DNA of 64,000 nt from Aquila chrysaetos chrysaetos (taxonomy: Eukaryota; Chordata; Aves; Accipitriformes; Accipitridae), in assembly GCF_900496995.4 (NCBI RefSeq), contig NC_044020.1, forward strand, positions 12,666,001-12,730,000, given 5' to 3'. The stretch's first letter is position 1. Each line of letters starts with the position of its first letter. Below are positions 46,783-60,299 of the stretch, piece by piece. The position numbers and the translations under genes are program-made. The notes under the pieces are model-generated. The model was given only the letters and a program-made list of their open reading frames with translations. It searched no databases and was not told where the DNA came from.

Positions 46783-49246
46783 GTAAGTACTTTAATTCTC
46801 AAATTCTTTTAATTTTTAAGTTCTGTTTTCATACTGAAGAGAATATCTTGGACTTTTTCTGAAATCAGTTTTGACATTTGAGGATGCTGTGGAAATCTTG
46901 CAAGAAAAATGCAATGACTGTATGGTTTAGAATGGATTAAGCAGTTACTAAACATGTATAGATTGGAGAACAGTGATTCCTCTATTTCACACTTTTTTTT
47001 TCCCCTCGTCTTTCCTTTATCCCCTAATTAAACATTTACAGATGTTTCCAGGCCACTGTTCTCTAGGCAATCACTATAATTACTACCACACTGGTAGAAT
47101 TGTATAACTTTGGTCCAAAAAAAGAAGGGTGCAATTTAAAAGTAAAAGGGTATTATTGCAATGAGCTGTAAAAACTAAGAATGCTAATTAATAGATTATA
47201 GTTAGCTAACAGTGTGTCCTAATTAAACTCCGAATTCATTATGTCTTCTATAGCCTTTTGGAGTTGGTCACTTCAGCCCTTTATAAGGAAGATCAGTTTA
47301 ATAGGATTTACTGTAATTAAACAGACTTCTCTGTTTAGACACCGAACAAGGGATTTCTCTGATCTGTTGGGGGACCAGAAAAATCTCTTCGTTACCCCTC
47401 CACCCTCCCCATAAAATGAGTTCCAGTATAATTGCAGGAACTGTTGTTTTAGACCTCAATACAAGTATTTCAGCGCATCACTTTTAATAAAGACTTCTCG
47501 CATGTGCAGAACTTGTGCTTTATTTTAAGTTTAGCTAGGGCCAAATGCATTGTTAAAAATTGACTCAACTCATGGAGCCAAGATGCTGGCTGACTCATGC
47601 CATTATCTGATAGTCATCTCAATCTCTTTGCTGTGGTCTTGGCTCTTTATTCTTCTACAGGCACTTGATTGTCCCTGATTGTATTTTTTATATTGCTGTT
47701 CTTGTCACCTCAACTTTGAATGATTGGATTTCCTCGTAGTTTTGGAAGTTGTTAAAAAATATGTGAAAACGTGAGCTCTGTTTGATTGTTACCTCAGCCT
47801 CCTGTGAAAAATGCACTGGTGTCTTTGGGTTTCCTTTCCCATTTCTTGGGAACATGTGCAAATAAATCATAATTATTGATGTATTGCTTACTGATTTCCA
47901 GGGGATCTTCTGGATTCAATAAAGATCAGAGAATGAATAGGGAGATTAAAGAGTGTGCTACCTGTCCTGAAGCAGTCACATCTCTCTTTGTTTAGTTGCC
48001 TTCTTATGGCAACAGGTAGCAGGGATATCTTGGATATAATACTGACAGTGGTTGACAGTGGTTTAGTCTTGTCAGTTGTGGTGTTTTCACTAGTTGTGGT
48101 GCAGCACAGCTGTATTCATCAGCTACTTTGAGCAAATACTACAGCTGTGGAATGTAGCATATGCTGAACTTTATTTTCATCCTTTGTTACTGATATTGAG
48201 GAGCCAGAAAATCCTTTCTTTTCATAAATGGGGAATGTCATTGTCATCTCATTTTGAAGAGCTCAAAACTAAACATGGAAAGTATTCCTGTAGTTAACAT
48301 AGGTTCTTGGAAAAATACAATTTTTCAGTGCAATTTGGATTAGTTAACGAATTATACTTTGCAAGAAGCCAGAAGGAGAGTGCAAATGGTTTCTCAAAGG
48401 TTAACAAACATATGCATATCCAAGGAGGAACTGATGGAGCCAATAAACAGGAGCTTGTTTTTGGCATGGTATCTCTCTCCTCAGCATGCTTTAGTAGGAA
48501 CTGTATTTTTCTGAGTTGAAAAATAATTTTTTTTAGTGTGTGTGGTTTAAAGTTTCCCTGGAAACCTCTTCATCAGAAGAGGGAAGGAAAGACAGTGAGT
48601 ATTTTTTGCACTTCAATAGAAATAATTTCCCTAAAAACTGCACCATGGTGCACTATGTGGAACTCAAGAACAAAGGAACTCCTGTCAGTTGAAACTTGCT
48701 CATAACAAGGTAATTGTCCCTTAAAATAAGTAGTGCAATGCAAATTTGATGTCTAATGCCCTGCATTGAAATTTCCCACATTTGACTGATCTACGTTTAA
48801 GATCTGATTTATGTTTCAGCTGAAGTAATGTGGTACTGCTGAAAACATCTTTTTACTTTGATGTATTTCTGTGGTCTTTTTGTGGTTAGAGGCCTTGGAT
48901 GTCTGAGCGAGAGAGTTTAAACAAGGAAATATTTCTGAAAGGAATTTCACCTTGCTTGGGGTAAGCACTTGAAGAACACACTATTTTATTGTGATAGAGA
49001 AATATGTTGGGTGTACTCCAGCGTTTCATCAGCGTTCTTCTCCAGAGTCAGAAGTACTCTCCATTTCATAGTAGTATGGAATGAGCATCTCGCTTTTTAA
49101 AACATAGTTGTCCATGCGTTAGCCTCTTAAATGCATTGGGTGCTGCTGTTGTGAGACTGGCTGAGCTTCTAATGAATACATTCTTCCTCTTAAAATCAGA
49201 TTAATTCTTACTTCTCCATTGATTTAATTTTTGTGGGGTTTTTTTG

Positions 49247-49289
49247 TTTTTTTTTTTTTTTAATAATTTTTTATATATATATATATATA
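49247..49289. repeat. T15 tract followed by (TA)n
   Basis: A 15-T run (49247-49261), an AT-rich spacer, then about eight or nine TA units (49272-49289). Confidence 0.85.
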
Positions 49290-52017
49290 AAAGTTTTTAT
49301 TTGTCTTAGTACTGTGTCATTCTAATACTAGCACCATTCCTGAGTTGCTTATTAGTTGATAGAATGCTAAACTTTCTCCCATTATGGATGTTTAATTGTG
49401 CAATATGCAGTTCCACAGTCATTGCTTAAAGGCATTATCTGTATCCCACAGCATTACACTTAAATAATTCTTTCAATGGCAGATGTCTGTCGGCTCTCTA
49501 GAATGCTGCTATCTTTAAGGTTCCCTCTGTCTTTCCCCAGTTGCAGCATGAAATTATGACTTAATTGTCTTTTAGAATAACTCAAAACTATCTCCTCAAG
49601 AGTGCTTGATAACTGAGGCATTTATCAAGTTGCAGCACTTTGTAGTGACTTTAAAAATTGTCATGTAATTGCCCAATAGACAGGCCTTCTGTGTTCTGTC
49701 TTTCTGCAATTCTGTAAGGAAATAAAATTAGACTTTTTGTGCTTATCTAGGTTCCCCAATGCTCCTTTTCTCCCATGTTTCCTATTGAGGTAGAATCTAA
49801 TACCTTGAGTTGCTTTGAACTGTAGCATAGGCTGAACAGCTGGTCTCTACTTGATCCATTAAATGTACAAGGGGAATACTACCAACTTAAAAGCAGCTTG
49901 TAATAAAATGGGTGACGTCAGTGGTACTGTTGAACTTAGTAGTTTTAACTGTGCTTTTTGCTATTAAGCTAGGGGAGGGATTACTTTAAATTCTGCAGAA
50001 CTTGAAATAGCAGACTCTTTCTGCTATAATTCTTTGTCTGCTACGTATGGAGACTGTTCAGACATACACTCCTAACTAGGGTTGCAGTGGATTATTCCAC
50101 CATTCAGTATTTATATTCCTTACAAGTCTTGTCTGTGTTACTGTATTTCTCTAGAAGCCATTGTCTCTTTCGGCATTATCATAATTCTGGTGTTTGAGTT
50201 GCTAACTTTTTCCCTTAAGTGTTCTTACTTTCTAAAGTACGAACTAGGTAGCTTGAAACTCTAAGGCTCTGGTTTGGAACAGGCTTCCTTTTAGTCACTC
50301 AGTGAACAGTTAAACAATAATAGATGATAGCAATAGCACAGAGGTACTCCTACATTATAGTTCATTTAGCAGCAGCTTTGTACTGATATTACAGCTTTCT
50401 AATACCAAATCCAGTATTCTCATGTGTCTGTCTTACTCTATGCGGTACTGATTTCAGTAGAAAGGAGAGGAACACTTTGATGGAACTACCAGTCCGTGGC
50501 AAAAGGATTGAAGTTGTACTAATAATACATATGCCAGTCTTTGTGTATGCTTCCAAGGCCAAAAACTGAAATAGAGCTTTTTTTTTAACTCTTTTCAATT
50601 CGGTGATATTAGGAAGCCTTATAGACTTGAAGATGATACAGCAGAGTTGGCTGCCATAACTAAACTGTTAGGTGAAAAAAAAAAATTTTTTTTTCAGCAA
50701 AGTAGGTATCTAAGATCCTGTTAACAGTCTGTATAACACTTAGGACATTAGTAAGACGGAGAAACTTTTGTATTTAGGATAAATATATATGTGTATATTC
50801 TGAGATAAGAGCTAGAGACCAAAAGAGTTTAGAGGAGACATTTCTGTACTCTGAAAGTGATTACTGTGTTGGATAACTTACCAAGAGCAGTCATGCCAGC
50901 TATCTGAATTAGTGATTGGAGAAAGAAACATTGTGAAATGCCACTTCAGCATCAGCTGGCAGGGAAAAAGAGAATGAACTTGGTAGTGCTCTAGATATTC
51001 CAGTGTACAACTCCCTTGAATTCATTTTACGTATATACACTTGTGTTTAGTGAACACAATAAAATACCAGTGTTTTCAGTAACGGTGATTTGTGGTCTTT
51101 TTTGCTCCTCGACAGAAAATCAGATTACAATGGTTTGTCAGCAGGTAGGCCTAGCTATTTGGGATTACACTATGGTTTTTTCCCTGCATGGGTAATGGTT
51201 TGGTGTTTTTCTGTATAATTTTTGGCATAATCTGATGAACAGAGGAAAGAATGACTGCATCTACTAAATGTAGCGGATCATAATTGTATCTCCATTTTTT
51301 TATCTGAAGATAACAATTACTAGACCTTGAAAAGAAAGTCTTTTCAGCAAAACTTAGTTTCATAACCCACAAGGTCTACATAAGTATATTTTAGCATAGT
51401 ATTTGCAGATTTATATTGGGTCCTCTCAGAAAGACCAGAATCGCCTTTTGTAGTGGAAAAAATACGAGGACAAAGTGTAGTTAGTTTCCTTCTGTGTTGA
51501 TACCAGTTGTTATATCTAGGTGATTTGCTTAGTGCTTGCAGTAGTAGTACCTTGGACTGCGAAGCAGAAATAGGGGTTTTGGTTATATTAGCAGCTTTGC
51601 GAAGCAGGTAGCAATGATCAGTTTTTGTAAAGCTCCATTCTAACTTGGAGATCATAGCAAATCACCAACGTAACCCTTGATTTAGTGATCATTCTTTTTA
51701 CTGTTGAAATGCTTTGTAACTCAATCATACCCAGTCATGTTGTGTTTTCTACTCATAACCTTGGGCTATACACCAAAAACTTCTGTACTGATTGCAAGAA
51801 ATTGGGGCATACCAATATACATCATGTTTTGCAATTGCAGAGTCAGTATTTACATTTAAACCATAAAGAAGAGGAAGAATCCATGGAAGGATTCATTATC
51901 AACATCTAGATCAGTATTTGAAGAGATCTCATGATAATTTGAATTTTTGTTAGTTGACCTCCATTAAGAAAAGTTGTCTTATGGATTCACCCTAGGAAGA
52001 GACTAGATTCTTGAGAA

Positions 52018-52125
52018 CAAAACAAAACACCCCCCCCCCCCCCCAAAAAAAACCCAAACACAAAAACCCAACCAAGACAACCAACCAAAAAAACCCTCAC
52101 CCAAATCCAAACTCCCAAAAGCATA
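52018..52125. repeat. A/C-only low-complexity tract with C15
   Basis: Fifteen C (52030-52044), then A8, then about 80 nt composed almost only of A and C with CCAA/CAAAACCC motifs. Confidence 0.9.
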
Positions 52126-55100
52126 AAATCGTTGTCTTATTGCATGTGTGCTCACTGATATGAGCATGATCAGATGCCAAAATACTGGCATAGAACACCA
52201 TTAAGAGTGCTTCTAGTGATCGTTGCATTAGAAATTGGAGGAGTTAAACTTATGTATAACAGTTACAGGAATAAATAACATGTGACTGGCTTCTTCAGTT
52301 TAATTTTAGCAACTTCAGTTGCTAAGTATGTAATGTACTATCATTGGTAAACCTAAGATTTTGATGGCTGTTGCATTTAAAGTGTTTATTCATCTATATA
52401 CAAGCTTTTAATTTTTTTTATTTATGCACTACTACTTTTTCCTATTGTTATTTAAAAGACACAAGTGTGTGCGCAGTGGGCTGCTTTTGCCCTTGCCTTG
52501 GTAGGGGCTACTGGTCCAGGATGCCTTTGCAACAGAAAAATGTTTTAGTCCTTGCTGCTCTATGCTGCCTGCAGTTCTTGCATGGATTGTTTTTAAAATC
52601 TAATGATTGTTGTCACTATTTCGGAAAATAAATACTTTAAGCCAACAAGGGTGAGCAATTGTTTGGAGGCAGTTAGATTCCTCCAGAATTTGACTCCACA
52701 ACTTCAAAAGGAATTATGTAGTTTCCTAACAATCTTGGGCAGTTCATTGCAAGCACACAAAATAAGACCAGGTCATAGGGGTGATGGCTTTTCTAATCTC
52801 GTGCATAACACAGTGACAATACACTTTTTATTGAGGGAGGGAGAAAGGGATGGAGATCAACTGTCCACAAAAAGATCTTTTTTAATGCTCTGCAAATATA
52901 ACAGAGAGGTGGAGAATAAACTCTTTCTTTTTTTAAAAGCGCTTTCTTTAATGCCTGTTGCTGTATGATATCTGCATTGTTACCAGATTCTGTAGTGTGT
53001 TGCTATGCATTTCTGTTTCTACAGTGGTACCCTTTCCTGCTTCTTCCCTTCTTTTCCTCCCCTTCACATCTCTGCTCCAATGGGCTGGGGAGAGAAACAG
53101 GGAGACAGCCTGGGTTTGGAAAAACAAGCAAGTAATAAATGGTAGTCCCAAATTAACAAAGCCTCACTGGTATCTGTATCAAAGCTAAGTATGGTTGCAT
53201 TTTTTCCTAGCCAATACATACTACATCATCATCATGTTCTTATGAGCAGCACTGTCAAGGAGTAGGCACTTCTCTAAATACTCTTTTGCTGTCTAAACAT
53301 TTCACAGATGCAGGCCTTATACATGAGAAAGTATGCTTGACATTAAGTTTATGGATTTTTCATCCTTCTTGTAAGATGATCAGGTACCAGCTACCTTGGG
53401 TTGTTAAATTTTGAGAACAAATGGTCTTCTAATTATGTGTTGATGTGGATTCTGAAGAATACAGGGCCATGCATTTCTTCTGATACTTTCTGTCACTTGT
53501 TTCTGAGATTAAAACAAGTCAGCACATGAACTACCGCCATTCAGAGATGAAAATCTTTTTTCTTCAGGTACTTTGTACAGGATCTGATTCTTCCATAGTT
53601 GTTGATTGCTCCTGGCATTATAAAAAAAAAAGATATGCAAATCCTTCCTTTTTTAATGCAGTGTGGTGAGGCTTACATACCTTTTTCCTTTACAGGAGTC
53701 ATGAAATTGTCTAAGTAATGGTCTGTTTTTTAGTGGAATCATTGTCTCATGACAAATACTTATTTCTGACTGAGGGGAGGGAAAAACTTTCTGAACATAC
53801 GTTTGTGTTGTATCATGTTGTCTTTGAGGACCTGTAAGTGCAAGAATGCTCATCTCGGGCTTAACCTATTGGTAGACTTGAGTCATTTTGGACCAGGAAG
53901 AAGTCCTGACACTGAAGACAGTGGTGTGTCCTACAGTAGACCTCCTGTCTTGCTGTGAGAAAACAAAGCTTTTCTTTTTTTTTTTTTTCTATTGGCATAA
54001 TTTGTTGGACTTTCCACATTTTAAGTGGATATCAGGTCTCAGATGAACAGAAACAAACTGTGAAGCAAGAAAAGTAACTTGAGATAACTAGAGCTTTCCT
54101 CATTACAGAGGAAAGATACCCACGCAGCCTATTCCAGCATCTGATCTCACAGCTGTAAGCCTCCACAAGGCTTATTCTTATGGCTATGTCTCTTTTGAGA
54201 GATGGAAGCATTTAATACTAAACATTTGATTTGCTAAAGGATTCAGGGCATCATACCAAAGCTCTTAAGCTCTTACTAGAAATGTTCCAAATGTCAAAAG
54301 CAACACAGCTCAGAAACACCAACCTGCTTGAAAAGTAAAGCTTTACTGTAGAAGATGCTAATCCTCCATAGTCAGTTCATGCCTTGGATCTGATCTAAAG
54401 AAGCAGTAGATTGATGAGAAAGTATGACCACTCTTAAAAGACAATGTCTCCTACAACCTAGGCTCCTTTCAGTGGAGCTAGATGTTATGATTGAAGGTTT
54501 CTGTATCATGTCTATGCCAGTGTACTACAAAATGACATTACTTTTTCTGCTTTTCAGGAGCTTGGAAGGTGCATCTTATGCACACAAATGGGAAGCAACT
54601 GTGAGGTTTTTCTCTTCCACATAAGAAAAAAGTGGTCTTAGTTGCACTGTAGACTTAAAAAGAATGAAGGAAGGAGTGTGTAGGATAAGATTTGCTCCTA
54701 TCTCTTTTTAGGTTAGGGTTTGTTTCATGGAAATCTTATGGGACACAGGTGTTTATCTGATCCACAAGAGATCCTTCAGTTCACAGTAAGACTTAATTAT
54801 TGGTCTGGATTTTGCATCAACTAAAAATCTACATAAGAAGTTCCTGAAAGTGGCTTTGGCTTCTATGGCAGGAGGTTTCAGTATTTCTTTGCTGGATGAG
54901 AGAACTACATCCATGGAGAGGACAACAAAAGCTTTAGGCTGATGATTAGTGCTAATGGGTGAAACAATGAATCCCAGAATCCTAGAAAAAGGAAATGGGC
55001 AGAAAGAACAAGCATAGTAAAAGCTTTTAATTAGATTGTTAGGAAATGCTGTGCCCTGCACTGAAGACTTAGGAAGTAACTGCCTTATTTCCCTTGATTG

Positions 55101-55841
55101 GACAAATGTGGGGAATCACATTGTTCAATGATTCATTATTCATCTCTGTTCAGTTTAGGAGTACAAATGATAGTGTTCTGTTTACTAGGTAGAGCATAGT
55201 TAAACACCAGAATTTCAGTGTTTTTCTGATTCTGCTGCTCAGTAATCCTGATGAGGAAGGAAAACAACTTTGGGAGAGGGCACAGGTAAAACTCTAGATA
55301 ATTCTTTGTTCTGACCAAGCAATCTTTGTGTGTTTTACATTAGCATAACAAATATATGTACTTTTCTGAAATCTTCCCTTTGCGTGGGTATATATTAAAA
55401 TTAACAGATGTAGTTGCCTGTGGAGATTAACGGTTTATCCAGAGTAATTGTACAAAAGGCTACAACCATGGATGTGCTTTTTTTTTTGAGGGTTGAGTGT
55501 CGTGGTTTATTTCCCAGTCTTCATCAGCCTGTATATCAGTTGAGTAAAGTCAAATTATTCTGTCTATGGAAGCTTTGATTTGGAGGACAATTTTTAAAGC
55601 TTTCTCTTTCAGCCAGTATCTGATGGGTGAGGTTTGGCCATATGGTTATGATTCTGTTAATGTGTAACCATTTTAATAGATCTGTGAGCTTAGTTACTCA
55701 AAGGAGGGACCTTTCTAAGGAAGTATAGGTATACTTTCATATGAGAAAGTAAATAGTGTGCTATGTATGTGCAGTCAACAGCATTTTTTTTATGGGTGAA
55801 GAAAAATGAAAAACTCAACCATTTTGTGATCCTCTTTGCAG

Positions 55842-55907
55842 AGGGTGTTCGGACCTTCTGATCACTTCACCATGTCTGGCAGGTTCCAAAGAATGGAATT
55901 ATCTGCA
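55842..55907 (+). other. Exon-like 66-nt element in the ERC1 intron
   Basis: A pyrimidine-rich acceptor (GATCCTCTTTGCAG), an open 66-nt frame (22 codons, RVFGPSDHFTMSGRFQRMEL then SA, no stop in phase 0), and a consensus donor GTAAGT at 55908. I do not recognise the peptide in ERC1 or elsewhere. It may be an unused pseudo-exon. Confidence 0.3.
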
Positions 55908-58900
55908 GTAAGTTATTTGTGGGGGGGAGGGGGTGTGGAACCTGAAGAAACACCTTGCAATAAAATGACTTCATCCAAACTTTTCTTAACACTGAATTAA
56001 TTTTGGTTTGAACTAGCAGATGGGTTTGACAGTAAGAAAAGTTTTAATAAGTATGCTTTGGCCATGATTCATGGGAAGCTCTGCGCACACACTTGAGCAA
56101 ACAGTTGCAGTAAGTGGGGGTATTACCGTGTGTGCTCAGGTTATGATTTGTAATACTTTTTGCAGTTGTGTAACATGGTAGTGAGATCCTACTAGTAGTT
56201 CCACAATTAATCCTTTATAAGACATTCTACTTGGAAGTAGTATACCTTCTAACTACTATTACAAAACCCATCTTACTTTTTTTGAACTTTTTTGTTTTAA
56301 GTCACTAAATGTGTTTACAATTTGAGTTTAAAATTGGGCTTGTCACTTAACATGTAACAGCTGAACAGATTTGGTCATACTGCTGTTACGTTCTCTCTCT
56401 CCCATCCTCCTAGAAGTAAGATGCAAAATCCAACATTTGCCATTTGAAGAAGGTTCCAAGTTACCGTTTCTATCCAGGAAAAGCTTTTACTTTTTTTTTT
56501 TTTGCTAAGGCTGGGAATGCATTCAAGACCAGCCTTCTAAAACTGCATGCTGTGTTTTCTCAAAGCAGAATCAATTTAGTGTGTACTTATTCAGAAATTA
56601 TTCCTCTCCTTCTTTCCATTTGGCTGAATCAGCTCAAATCTGTATGCCTTTAAGAAGTCTGAGATCTGTCTCTTTTTTTTGACTGTGTGAGAATTGTCAT
56701 TCATTCATACTTAGCGTCACTTTTTTGTTATTTAACTGTTTACAGTGTTTCATGTCAGACTTCTTTAATCTGAAAGACTGGGAACTTGTGGAAGAAATCA
56801 TTAATTCACTTTCTTTTATGCTTAATACAGTTAATGTTTCTTTGTGAACTGCTGCATGCTAGATGGTCTTTGAAGACTGATCTGGAAAAAGCAGATCTGT
56901 GCTTCACAGGTTGAACTTGTTAGCAGGTTATTTGGTGCAGTAAGACCTGATTATAGATAGTAGTTGATGCTGGGACCCCTTCATATATGCTGTATATAAT
57001 TTGGCTGTTTAACTCTTGACTAGATTTATTCTGGTCTATTGAACCAAGCATTTCCCTGCACGTGTGGTTTTATGCTATCCGAAGGAGTGATACTTGATTC
57101 ACATCTTTATTTCTCCATTAGGGTTTGGGGTGTGTTTGGTGTGCACCTGGAGCAGAGCTTCTGTTTTAGTTTCCTCTGATTTCTATCTAGTTCACACACA
57201 CCAAAACTGTTTTGTGAAACCAACCAACACACGACAAATAGGAACTATCTGAGGATCTTCCAAACAGTGCTGCTGCTGCAAAATAGAAGGCTGTTGGGTA
57301 TGTAGTCATGTTTGTACAGCTTCTAATGCTTGAGCCTCTGAAGGAGTTTACATACTGATTAATTAAACATTTCAACACTCAGGAAGGTACATGTTACTTC
57401 TGTCAATGCATGTGCATTGTAAAATGTTTCCAAGCCAGTAAATTGGGTTAGAGACAATGTGATTATTCAAAATCATGCAGTTAGTGGTTGCTGTAGTTTG
57501 AGATATTGGAGAATTTTTGTCCTGTGTGTTAACCCTTAGAAAGCAAAATCACCTCCTACTTCAAAAAGTAATTGGATATATTAAGTGCTGTGAGCTCTTC
57601 AGACATGTATTCATGAGAGCTCTATAGTATGCTTAGGTTAGGCTTGCAGTAAGATATCATTTATTTTTTGTCACCTTTTCTTGAAGGTCGTTGAGCTTCA
57701 GCTGTCCTGCACAGTTCACATATATTTCTCTGTGATTAAACAACTCTGTCAGTTAATTTTGTTAACCATCGGTGGGTGAAGGTACTAATTTTAGTAATGT
57801 ACCAATAACAAGAAGGGTCAATATGCCATATAGGCTTATATGTAACTGAAATGATGAGATGAGGTTTTCCTGCTGAGCACTTTAATTTTCTGGACTTCTA
57901 ATCTGTTCAATTAGAAGTTCATGAATAGCAGACTTTACTACAAAAATGCAGAAGTAATATTTTTTCCATGAAAATGGGTCATTTTAACTCAATATTTCTA
58001 TATTGTCACAGCTGTTTCATTTTAAGAGGGAATATACTATATTTTTCCTAATTTTTTCTTAATTCTCATTGGATGGACACTATTTCTGCCCCTAATTTTC
58101 CATTCAGTTAGGCTTCTTTTGTTCTTTTAAGCTATGAAAATCATTGGTTTCTACTTTTTTTATTCATATTTATGTATACTACAAACAGAAATGATTTACT
58201 TGCAAAACTTTTTACCATGTGAATGATTTCTTATAAATCTTCACATTTTTGGAACGATGGGAGGCCTGGTAAAAATCCCACCTTTTAATTTATGGAAGTC
58301 ACTCTCTTGGCTGAATTGGGCAACAGATATGCACACAGTAGAGTAACTAGTAAGGTCTTTTGTAATTAAAAAGGCAGAACATGACTACTTGAATTTGGTG
58401 GCTTATGATCTCTATTAATCCTAAAGTAACTGGTCGAGGTTCTGTCAGGTGTAACTGATACTTTGCATCCCTTGTATAGTAGTACATCATAAACTTGAAT
58501 TACAAGTAATGAGTGACACTGTGTTAGTACTTCATCAAGTTACAAAACTGCTATTACTGCCATAAACAGATTCTGTTTCTAGGAGGAAACTTCTTCCCTT
58601 TTAACTTGTTTTAACATGTTCTGAATTAAGATTTGAGTTGTTTTCAGAACTTTTGTCTATCATATCAGGTTTTTTGTCATTAAAGGGTGCTATTAAACAG
58701 TACAACATTAAATCAAGAGAATAAGAGCTTACATAAAACATGAAGTATAAGGCATTAGAAATGTATTGTTATTAGAAGTAAATGATTGTTAATTATTAAC
58801 GGTACCCTCATATGCAATACCTAAGTTGGTACTAAAATGGATGTTTTTTCATCCCAGAGTCTTTTATCTCTTAATTTGTGTTCTTTCAGGCTGGTTTCCT

Positions 58901-60299
58901 CTTCCTTAAGCACAGTTCCTTTCTTTTCTCCCTTCAGTGTTGGGCTGGCTGTAGGGACATGAGTAGCATAATTGTTCTTCTGTCACTTTCAAGGTTGGAA
59001 TCACTTAAATTGCACAAGTTCAGTTTTGTGCAACAGGTTATGCCCTAAGGCACACACACATATGTATCCAAGTAACTCATTTAGATGGCTAACATGGAAA
59101 CAAGAAGGGCCCTGTTTTTCATGGAGTTCTTATAATACCTCATGTTCAAAGCACAGTTTATGTTGCCTTGATAGTTGGAAATGATTTGTGCATCTTCTGA
59201 ATGGCCAACAGTCAGGTCAACAGCAGAGTGTAGACATCATAAATTGTAGGGAAACGTTTAACCAGTTTGATAACACCTGACAGAAGCTCTCTGGAAAAAA
59301 ACATATAGCTGTTGTCTTAACTGTATTTTTCCACTAATATCGGTTTTCTGCTCATTGATGCATCTTTAATTTCTGCAATAGAATTCTAGATCTGTTGGGC
59401 AGTATCAGTAGTTACTATCACTATGGGTTTCTTTCCCCTCTAGTACCCATCAGTCTCTGCACAAAATGAGGCACAGTTGGTATTGTAATAACATGAGCAC
59501 ATATTCAGCATATGGTGAATAAAGCAGAATCAATTCAGTATGAATCCACCAAAATATTAGGAAGTCCTGAACTTTGCACATATTTTTAATGTAGTTCTTG
59601 GATGGAGTTTGCTTTAAAAATGCTTTATTTCCACTATCATTAATCTTGCGTAACTTGTCATTGTTGTCCCCTTTTGCTGGTACTAGTTTTAGTGAGTTGA
59701 GTGAATTCTTTGGGTGAACTGGGTGTCAGGGAACACTGGTTACAGAGGATTTGGCAAAAAGGCTAATTTTCACATGACTTTGTTCCTTAAACAGCAGTGC
59801 TGAGGGAAATAAGATTAAAAGATATAACCTTAGAACTGTAAAGATATTTTTATTACTGTAAAACATGTTTTGTAATGAACTCTAGAATGCAATCAGTCTT
59901 GCTTATGCTGACACTCATGAATCATTTATTTCCTGCTCAAAATGTCTATTTGCAGAACAGAGTTTGACAGAAGTAGTAAATGAGGATTGAATTTTACTTC
60001 CAATTTTATAAACTCACTAAAAATACGCTTCAGTTTCTGAAGATTCCCATTCTTGGGCAAGTATTAAGCAAAGGAATAAAGAAGGTTTTTTTTCAAATCC
60101 TGCCTGTGGGACTCAGGGATTTCTTCAAGAACTTTTAATGTGAAATGTAGAGTAGTGTTGATCCCCTAAACAGATTACTCAATTTCTTCAGCCTTTCCAC
60201 TTGGCTTCCCACGTTCTCCCACAGAATGCAAATAGAGAGATAACATATCTGAACAAAATGTTGCATCTTCCTGTGCTATGCCAATCTGCTCAGGTACTT

